Positions 11,981 to 20,077 of a stretch of 64,000 nt of DNA are shown piece by piece. Positions within the stretch are counted from its first letter, which is position 1, and every line of letters starts with the position of its first letter. The DNA is from Siphonodentalium dalli (taxonomy: Eukaryota; Mollusca; Scaphopoda; Gadilida; Siphonodentaliidae): positions 150,612,224 to 150,676,223 of the forward strand of contig CP136066.1 in the NCBI GenBank assembly GCA_032622095.1, given 5' to 3'. The position numbers and the translations under genes are program-made. Below the pieces are notes generated by a model. It searched no databases, was not told where the DNA came from, and saw nothing but the letters and a program-made list of their open reading frames with translations.

Positions 11981-12875
11981 TTGTCCCCCGAAAAAAATAA
12001 TTCGGGGTGACTATTAAAATAGCCAGTGTCTGTCCGTCCGTCCGGAAATGGTTTCCGGATGATAACTTTAGTTTCGGTTATTAGATCAAAAGCAAATTTC
12101 ATAGGTGAGTTTATCAGACCAAAATACAGGTCAAGTTCGAATATGGGTTTGCTCCGCACATTTTTTGCGAGAGTTATGGCCCTTTTTTTTTACTTAGAAT
12201 CTAGTAATTTTCTGGTTTCCGGATGACAACTTCAGTTTGTGTGATCATATCTGAACCAAATTTGGTATGTGAGATTATCAGCCCTATGTACAGGTCAAGT
12301 TCGAATATGGGTTTGCTCCGCCCATTTTTGCGAGAGTTGTGGCCCTTTTTCTACTTGTTTTACTTAGAAAATTTCTCACTTTTTCGGATTCCGGATGATA
12401 TCTAAAGTTTGGATCCTTTAATTGCAAATATATAGGTTGAGTTCTAATTTGAGTTTGATCCGATGATTTTTCCTAGAGTTATGGACTTTTTTCGACTCAG
12501 AAAATTCAATTTTGCTTCTTTTTTCTTTGGTTTCCGGATGATAACCCAAGTTTGGACTGTTCAATTGAAAATTCCATATTTTTGTGAGTCATTGATATCA
12601 AAATACAGATCAAGTTCGAATTTGAGTTTGATCTGATGATATTTCTCAGAGTTATGGGCTTTTCGACTTAGAAAATTAAATTTTTCTTTGAATTTTCTTT
12701 ATTTTGTGCCAATTTGAGGTTATATTTTGATTTTAAGAGTTTTTTTAAGATTTGGTTATTTGTATGCATATCAGTAATGAGACAATTGATGCACAAGTGA
12801 AGTATCCATATAGTATACTTCTACAAAGCCTCCACTCCAAATGAATCCACCGGTTCGGGGGACACTGTGGCCGAG
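11981..12875. mobile_element. Second GTCCCCCGAA-ended element with ~160-bp internal repeats, reverse orientation
   Basis: Starts GTCCCCCGAAAAAAATAATT and GTCCGTCCGTCCGG and ends TTCGGGGGACACTGTGG, the mirror of the ends at 2341-2950. Internal units are marked by TTTCCGGATGATAAC-like boxes at about 12053, 12217, 12388 and 12531, each followed by TTCGAAT(A/T)TG and an AGAGTTATGGCCCT box. The later units are more decayed. Confidence 0.7.
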
Positions 12876-13295
12876 CGGCCTTTTATTTATTACATGATCC
12901 TACCCTTATTCCATTCAATAAACCCATTCTATAAATTGTGATATTATACGTTCGTTTAATAACATTATAATAGGATATGGCGCCAGGTGACCATTGACTT
13001 CCGGTTTGTCGTCTGTTTACATTCCATACGCTACATCTCAAAATACTGTGGCTTCCAATATTTTTCCAACAAACTATAATGAATGATCAAGAGTTAAAAA
13101 AGTTATGTCATTAAATATACACCATTAAATATGCCAAATAGTCTTCATTTATCCAGGACTATTTCTTTATGCAGGCAAACAGCGCATAGTTACGTGAAAC
13201 ATCATCACATGCCTTATAGAAGCCGATGTTAGTTTCGCATCCCATTTGTTGATTTAACTTGTATGTTTTGTTGAGGTTTTGGATCATACAATAAA
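12876..13295. other. Nothing recognised
   Basis: Unique-looking AT-rich sequence downstream of the DNAAF2 exon, probably intron. I looked here for a next exon on the minus strand and found no supported candidate. Confidence 0.3.
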
Positions 13296-13454
13296 TAGAA
13301 TCTACAACTTGTCCTGGGGCAGTTTATAGCAGTCTTTACCAAACTCGTCCAGTAAATTAGGTCTGGACCTTGTCAAAGACTCGGTCCAGACCTAATTTAC
13401 TGGACTCGTTTTGTAAATTCCGCTATAAACTGGGGACTCATTGTAGATCCTCTA
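13296..13454. mobile_element. ~159-bp palindromic MITE in DNAAF2 intron 1
   Basis: The left half contains GTCCTGGGGCAGTTTATAGC and GTCCAGTAAATTAGGTCTGG. The right half contains their reverse complements, including CCAGACCTAATTTACTGGAC and GCTATAAACTGGGGAC. The loop is only about 15 bp (near 13370-13385). It lies about 120 bp past the splice donor. Confidence 0.75.
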
Positions 13455-13568
13455 TGTATGTAGCCATGTGACAATGATCAATCGAGCGTTACTAAGATAT
13501 AAATCAAACTGGCCTCAAGCGTGCGTTGGCACCGTTAGGTTTCAGCAAGAGGCAAATTTCTGTATTAT

Positions 13569-13580
13569 AATATTACCTCA
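13569..13580 (-). other. DNAAF2: Splice donor ending DNAAF2 exon 1
   Basis: On the minus strand the sequence reads CTTGAG then GTAATA, with the exon ending at 13577 and the intron starting at 13576. The break is phase 0, directly after the conserved GVNEDHLE. If the intron were not removed, only three residues (VIL) would be added before a TAA at 13565-13567. The later exons must lie at lower coordinates or outside the window. I found no open frame of useful length carrying the expected C-terminal homology. Confidence 0.75.
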
Positions 13581-15226
13581 AGATGATCTTCATTCACACC
13601 AACCCTGAAGAAGTCCCACAAGCAACGACACCATTTCTTCTTCAGCAACAGCAGGACGACGTTGTTATCACCAACATCAACTGTGCAGTGTTCAGATGCT
13701 AAGGAACCTGATTCCGGGAATTTGACAAAGAAACTATAATGAACGGGGAATTGACCAGTTCCAATTGAAACAAATTTCAAGTGACAAATATTCTGCTCAG
13801 GAAAATATTTAGTCACTGATTCAGCATTAACATTTCTGACATTCAGCGTGAAAGAGAGAGTTTCTTCATCCTGGTGAAATTTGAATTCTGGTAGAGAGTA
13901 CGTGATTCCATCCGGTTTTGGTTCTGTGATTTTGTTCTCGGGTTGATATTTGTGTTCTAGAGCTGATTCAACACCATTATCAACAATTGGCTGGATATCA
14001 TTAATATTAGGGTTGATTTCTTCTATTAGAGGATTCTCAGTATCAATAATATTTAAGGGTGCTTCTTCTGTTGTCACAGATTGAACATCTTCGATATCAT
14101 GATTTCCCAGACGGGGCAGCTGGAAATCAACAGGAATCACTGGCAGGGTGATAATGAGACTTCTCTTATTTTTATCAAACTTTGCCGATCCATTCAGATC
14201 ATCAACTTTATAAGGTAAATCAATATCTAACTTGTATGCTGCTGGTTTCTTGGACTCTAATTTCAAATTTTTTTCAAAAACATCTAGACTGACTGACGAT
14301 GCGGAAAACAGCAATGGCAACTCCACTTTGAGAACTAACGCAGCAGGACGAGTACTAGTTTTAGCGTCTGGAGAATCTCTGTACTCTTGCAAATCTAGGT
14401 GTGATCTGTGTGTTATGGTGTATTTTGGAACTGTAAATGTCTCTTTTTTAGGTTTTGTTTTTGTTTCATTCTTAACTTGATCACTATTTGATTCTTTCTG
14501 GGCATTCTTTCGCTCTTCCATTTTCTCCACCGTGCTCTTGTTATCATATGGATAAGGTACATCACTCAATGGACCATCTTCATGAATATTTGAACTTGGT
14601 TCTTCAGTAACTCCATCTTTCTTCGTCCTTACAACTGTTGCCTGTGGTACTCCTTTGTAGTTTGTCTTCATTTTCGGTCGTTTCACATTTGCTCGATCCA
14701 ATTTCACACTGAAATTTCTCTCGACACCATCCAGTGCTATATCCTCGATCATTTTCTTGAATCGTTTGTTAGTTTCTGCCATTCGAAAAGTGTCTGGATG
14801 GTAGACGATGTCGAAAACTTGACATTTTCGCGATTGTTTATCAATATCGGTTTTTGGCGGTGCGAACGAGTGGGGAATGTTCCAATTCATTCCAGGTCGA
14901 CCATCTTTAGAATTTTCTCTCTTCATTGAAGGTTTGTCTATTTTGTCACTCGTGCAAACATTGATGAAAGCTTTTTGATCACCGCCAACGGACGTTTTCA
15001 TAACATACCCCGGGGTAGGCTGAATGAATGTGATATCCATACCCCTCTCCTGTTCCATCTGTGCGATCTCTTCTTCATACCGTCTCCTATTTTCGGGGTC
15101 TGACAGTTCGTGGGCATAATCAACCAATAGTTTCCTAAATTCTTCTTTTTTCAAGGCTTCTCCCAATCTACTCATTTCATCTTTTGATATATCCAAACCC
15201 TCGAAAGCATTCTTTTCCGAAGCCAT
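13577..15226 (-). CDS. DNAAF2: Dynein axonemal assembly factor 2 (protein kintoun), first coding exon, 550 codons
   Basis: Kintoun is a cytoplasmic PIH1-family co-chaperone that works with HSP90/HSP70 to preassemble outer and inner dynein arms for motile cilia. Seen here: an N-terminal helical stretch with the family signature DPENRRRYEEEI (about residues 43-54); a PIH1 domain (about 40-205) with GYVMKTS, FINVC, VFDIVYHPD and VKLDRANVKRPKMKTNYKG; an acidic and lysine-rich linker (about 205-262); a CS-like domain (about 268-365) with HLDLQEYRD, LVLKVELPLL and FDKNKRSLIITLPV; a variable acidic linker; and a second beta-rich domain (about 440-550) with HYSFFVKFPE, ending in GVNEDHLE. That end matches the vertebrate protein just before its next exon. 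The ATG at 15226 is chosen because homology begins there and its context is strong (A at -3, G at +4). The open frame runs upstream to a TTG at 15358, with an extra ATG at 15313, but those residues look unlike the family. The human protein is about 840 residues, so a C-terminal part is missing. Confidence 0.93.
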
Positions 15227-15440
15227 CGTCGTTACAAATCCTTCACAACTGCGGCATGAAATGTCATGCGCGAGCTTGCCAAACGCACCACGGGAAACAA
15301 CTCTCGTAAACATAACAACGGAAGCTTCTAGAATCTTAAAGGGACACTCTCCAGACAAATCATCATAAAACTTTTACGAAGTTCAGTTAAAAAGTGTATT
15401 ATTGATTTGGAGGGATGTTAACCCTTTATATGCTAAATGG
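15227..15440 (-). promoter_or_regulatory. Presumed 5' UTR and promoter region of DNAAF2
   Basis: This is the stretch between the chosen start codon and a dispersed repeat beginning near 15440. I see no convincing TATA box or initiator. An in-frame ATG at 15313 would add 29 residues rich in hydrophobic and basic positions, but they do not resemble kintoun proteins. The regulatory role is inferred from position only. Confidence 0.35.
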
Positions 15441-15840
15441 AGTCTCCCATTCAGTTATAAAACTATACATTGGAATAGTTTAAAATACATTTAGATGGGT
15501 GTTCAGGTAATAAAAGCAGACAACAGACAGAAAAATAGATAATACAAGAGCAAAATCATTGATATAATTATATTCTTTGGTGGGAAATGTTCAGATCATA
15601 AGTTCAACAAATGGCCTATTAAATACTTCTAACAATTGGAAGTACCCCCTGCCCCAATGGTCAAAGTTTCTTATGCATCTCGAGATATAACAAACTTTAA
15701 ACAAAATCTATATCTAATAACTCTGAGCTTTGGTAGGTGGGTTCCTCGACTCAAATAAAATATTTTTTACCACCAAAGCCACAGAAATAGTAATTTAGGA
15801 GCGTTAAATTGGATAATGCATCTTCAAGTTAAGTGTCACA
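15441..15840. repeat. Second copy of the 3640-4400 dispersed repeat
   Basis: Shares the same ordered blocks as the longer copy: AACTATACATTGGAATAGTT, ACAGACAGAAAAATAGATAA, GGGAAATGTTCAGATCATAA, GGTGGGTTCCTCGACTCAAA and CCACAGAAATAGTAATTTAG. It lies about 215 bp upstream of the DNAAF2 start codon, so it could contribute to or interrupt the promoter. Confidence 0.6.
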
Positions 15841-15904
15841 CATGTCTCTGATCCAAAATTATTCATAACACTAAAAGTATGGCAAGCCGTTTTCACATTT
15901 TCGA

Positions 15905-16480
15905 TTTATTTGGACTTAAGTCCAAATATTTGGACTTAAGTCCAAATAGCGAATTGGACTTAAGTCCAAATACCACATAATTGTGAATTCGACGAGGAAT
16001 TGGACTTAAGTCCAAATGAATTACACTTAAGTGTAAATACTGATATTTTCATCTATTTGGACTTAAGTCCAATTCCTCGCCGAATTCACAATTATGTGGT
16101 ATTTGGACTTAAGTACAATTCATTTGGACTTTTAAGTCCAATTCAACTGTATAAGAAACACCCCCATCAGATATTAAGCAGGTCTGGTTTTGCTCATAGG
16201 GCGGAGTTGTGGGATAATGGCCATGTAATTCAGTCATGTCAGAAATGAATGAATAATGGGACTTAAGCGAATTGGACTTAAGTCCAAATACCACATAATT
16301 GTGAATTCGGCGAGGAATTGGACTTAAGTCAAAATAATTGGACTTAAGTCCAAATAATTGGACTTAAGTCAAAATAATTGGACTTAAGTCAAAATAGCGA
16401 TTGGACTTAAGTCCAAATACCACATAATTGTGAATTCGGCGAGGAATTGGACTTAAGTCCAATTAATTTGACTTAAAGGC
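15905..16480. repeat. Cluster of CTTAAG-centred palindromes (GGACTTAAGTCC type)
   Basis: At least nine exact or near-exact copies of TTGGACTTAAGTCCAA occur here, plus variants such as ACACTTAAGTGT and GGACTTAAGTCAAAA. They are linked by a spacer, CCACATAATTGTGAATTC followed by GGCGAGGAA, present in both orientations. The part at 15950-16140 is itself a larger inverted repeat. Confidence 0.85.
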
Positions 16481-16995
16481 ACGTGCGGCCTTAATTGTCG
16501 AAAATATTCATATTTGTTCCAAACACCGTAAACAGAAAAACATTAAAACGCATACAGTTCCGTTCATATATACCATGACCATCGCGTAAACAGTATGTTA
16601 TCATAAAGACCTACTATATTTTACCTAAGCAAGAGCCTGATTGTGTTACAGAAGACAGCACAATACTACTGGCTAATCATACACAAATGGCATCAACGCT
16701 CTTTATTAGTTCCATATCAGGTATTCACCAACAAAGAACGCTCTTTATGTTTACCATCATAATATAAACAAACACAAGAAAAGTTACTTTTTATGCTTTT
16801 GTTTACATAACAATGGTCAAACATATGACCATAACATACTGTTTATGCGATATTTCTTATTTGTATACGGACAAAGTCTATCTACATTTTTATGTTCTTT
16901 CTGTTTGTGGCGGTTTTTGACGGGTGGAGATATTTTCACAGGATACCCACCGCCAAGGCCAACCGTGTCTTTAAGTCCAAATAGCAAATTGGACT
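16464..16995. mobile_element. Decayed inverted-repeat element bounded by CTTAAG palindromes
   Basis: The ends read GACTTAAAGGCACGTGCGGC and, inverted, GGACTTAAAGACACGGTTGG. Further inward, arms match weakly but clearly, for example CGCGTAAACAGTATGTTAT against ATAACATACTGTTTATGCG, and AAACAGAAAAACAT against its inverse near 16895. The centre near 16700 carries a GCTCTTTAT repeat. There is no coding sequence. Confidence 0.55.
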
Positions 16996-17034
16996 TAAGT
17001 CCAAATACCACATAATTGTGAATTCGGCAAGGAC

Positions 17035-19552
17035 AATTTTGGGGTTCGATCAGACCTTTTTTCTCAAAGTTGAGCCCCCAATTAGACCTATTTGCATTAA
17101 TGCCACATAGAGGTCAAACTCCATACAAGCGCCCTCTACGTTACACTACATATCAGCGTAGAGATGAGAGATAACTCTGCCTGGAGTTTGCATAGAGGTA
17201 TCATTTCTGATATTTTCTATAGCATTATAAGATGGGATTGACCTTCAAGGAGCTTTTGACCCTGAAAATCCAAAATGGTCAAGAATAATTAAAATAGTGC
17301 AACATATAGAATTTTTTTTCATCTTTAAAGTATCAGTACATTGTGCTTCCACTCATGATTGCTCAACAAGGTTTTGGATGGAATGTATTGGCCATAGAAT
17401 GAAAAACTGACATTTTCTCAATAACCAAGATTTTGACAAAACCATAAATTTTATGGTAATTGATTAGTAGTGCAAACACTGCTGCAAACAAGGGTAGCTA
17501 AATAATATGATATGAATAAATACTTGTATTTATGAGTAGTTCATCCGTTTTATATTGATTTCACGGCCTTTGATATGAGATGGCTGCCAAAATGGCTATA
17601 GATGGGATGACTTATCACATTTTTATCATTGTAAATGAGTGCAATGTGGCATTTCATTTAAACTATAGCTAACAGGAGAACAGTATGTCTTTTATGGTTC
17701 TAATGTTGAATTGCAATTTAGTTTGAAATTTATTTTAATAAGTAAGGGTTATAGAACATAGTTCTTTACCAGAATCAATTGAGTCGAAGACGAGATCTAT
17801 TCTAGTAAAGAACTATCCACGTGCTCTGACCAGCTTGGAGCACAATTGACCATGCACAATGGGATTAGCTGGAAATCGCTGCTGAGCATGTGTTGACCTC
17901 GACACACAACATATGCCCTTCCAGACTTTGAACATTCCTTGGAAATTGGTGTATGTGCTTTATCAAAAATCGGGTAATCAACTGAAATGTACAGATTGAA
18001 CATTGGTTTTCAATATTTGTTGACAACATTTAGCAGCTGATCTGATTTAAGTGACCAAGCTATGGAACATGCTAAACACTTTTGCTAAATGGAATGACCA
18101 GCTGTTTGCTTCGTGCAGCAACCACAAGTTGCGATCTTAAAATGGGTATTTTATCTGTGCATAGTAAAAACATGTTGTAATCAGACGAGAGATGACCATA
18201 TATCCCAGTATATATTTCAGAAGTAATCAATTCTTCCAAAATGGCTATGACAACTCATCTCACAAAATTTTTTAGGAAATGATGGAATCATCACTATTCA
18301 ATCAATAGTAGAATGAGCCTTTGTCAGTCCCACATTAATTTTGATTGGCCATGATAGTTGCAGCACTTGCAGGTTGAAGAAAACGAGGGTCTATAATTTC
18401 ACTAACATAATTCTCCATAATAGCTAAAAGCCCTCATAACTTACCATTTTAAAGATATTTTCATTTTCAATACCACCCCAGGTTAAGTGGTCCTGCTAAT
18501 TTTAAATCATGCTGATGGGTACTGCTGGATTGCTATGATGTTTGTAGGTCAAAGCGATTGTGTTATTTTACCTAAAGTTGGTAATTTTTTCATTGTTTGG
18601 CTAATCCGAGCGATTTGTGCAAAAGCCAGTCTGTATGAAACATTCAAGAACATGTGTATTTCAAAATATTTAGTAATGTGTACGTTGATGTTTGGTAAAC
18701 AACAGGAATAGTCATCTCAATTATGGCCAGTTTGTGACAACCAGCGGCCATTATTAAAATATACATGTTTTTTAATGTTTTCTACATTTTCTATCCTCGA
18801 TTTGTTCAGATCACTTTGCTCTACCAGAGTATCATAGCAAATTTATTAGCATCATCACTCAACTTCGGATGAATACTGCCATATGAATATATTGTGACAT
18901 ATAGGGCAGTGGAAAATAATGGCTGAGTCTTTTTTAACTATAATTCTAGTACGGTTGTTGAAAACCTACACAATACTGTCTTGGTCATAGAGTCATGTTT
19001 ATTTAGGAGTATGGACATGCAGTCCACCATCTCATGAAAAGTAAATGGGCTCTGCACTAGTAACATCTGGGCTCCTGGGACCCATTAATATTGACAAATG
19101 CAACACAAATGAAAAATACATAGTAACTTTACTCAATCATAGATTATAACCTGACAATCATAGACATCATAGTGTTAGAATCAGTCTACATGTATATGTA
19201 GGCATGGCCATAGCATGTTTTTTGAAAGACTACAGAGTGTAGACCATAAATTTCACTAGAATATAGTTACTGCATGTACATCACACAACTAAAGCAACTG
19301 ACACATGTACTTGCATGGTACTTTTTTTTGGTGGTATCTCCCACACAGAGCAGCTCTATTACAATTACCAACAGGACATTCATTGCCATTTTATTTAGGT
19401 CTATATATTTATAAAATAGAAACTCATAAAAACTATGCAATCTTCATCATAAAAATTATTTTTGGAACATGAACATCTTTGGGCATATCTCCCGCAAAAA
19501 TCTCACGGATTGACATTTTCAAAACTTAACCAGTCTGATGGTACACAATATT
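17035..19552. repeat. Outer left flank of the giant inverted repeat
   Basis: Reverse-complement homology to 50590-51440 is seen in blocks: TTTTGGGGTTCGATCAG, GGGATTGACCTTCAAGGAGC, CCCTGAAAATCCAAAATGG, GAGATGGCTGCCAAAATGG, a block with TCTAATGTTGAATTG, and ATTTTGATTGGCCA near 18340. Homology is clear to about 18450. 17760-18300 is an extra segment absent from the right arm, with a small hairpin at 17760-17812. From 18450 to 19552 I see no gene and no sure mirror match. Confidence 0.75.
17115..17190. mobile_element. 76-bp MITE with 9-bp target-site duplication
   Basis: The insert begins CAAACTCCA and ends TGGAGTTTG, with an inner pair CTCTACG/CGTAGAG. It is flanked by CATAGAGGT at 17106-17114 and 17191-17199. 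The mirrored sequence in the right arm (about 51350-51370) has a single related copy of the target and no insert, giving an empty site. A 9-bp duplication fits Mutator-like elements best; hAT (8 bp) is possible. Confidence 0.75.

Positions 19553-19640
<88 letters not shown>
19553..19640. repeat. (TA)n microsatellite bounding the left satellite arm
   Basis: About 43 uninterrupted TA units. An equivalent TA tract lies at the mirrored position at 50216-50290. Confidence 0.95.
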
Positions 19641-19643
<3 letters not shown>

Positions 19644-19654
19644 TGTACGATTCT

Positions 19655-20077
19655 GTTAGCCAACCGCGTACCGCGATCGCGCCCCGCGATCGCGATCGTA
19701 AATCGCGATCAGATCGTATATACCCACCGACATCATAAATATGTCATTGTGGTCAGCGCACCAGTGGTAATTAAAATAACACCCTACAGAGCCCAGACTT
19801 ATCAGAACGAGCTCAGCACTAGTCCCGACATTAGCCTTGACCTTGACCTCGCTCATATATGCTCATATAGGCATGTTTCTGGACCTCGACCGATCCGACT
19901 ACAATTTAATATGTAGGCATACTTTGATCCCGGGAACAATACGGGTGGGTCAAATTTCACATGCAATCGCGTAATTGACCTTGACCTCTCTCATATATGC
20001 TCATCTAGGCATGTTTCTGGACCTTGACCGATCCCACTCAAATTTGGTATATATGCCTACTTTGATCCCGGGAACAA
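19655..20077. repeat. Left terminal cap of the satellite array
   Basis: From the outside inward: a CGCGATCG-rich segment (19665-19715); a diverged 361-bp-type monomer fragment (about 19727-19832) with CATTGTGGTCAGC and AGTCCCGACATTA; then two 138-bp direct repeats marked by TTGATCCCGGGAACAAT at about 19924 and 20062. TGACCTTGA occurs at 19838-19846 and 19976-19984. The same cap in reverse complement lies at 49826-50215. Confidence 0.85.

Noticed and set aside
12868-12890. GTGGCCGAGCGGCC resembles the A box of a leucine or serine tRNA, suggesting a tRNA or tRNA-derived SINE
   Set aside because: No acceptor stem, anticodon arm or B box follows. The other copy of the same element end (2338-2350) lacks it. 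Probably coincidence.
15227-15358. N-terminal extension of DNAAF2 beginning at the upstream TTG (15358) or the ATG at 15313
   Set aside because: The extra residues do not resemble kintoun proteins, while the ATG at 15226 has better context and sits where family homology begins.
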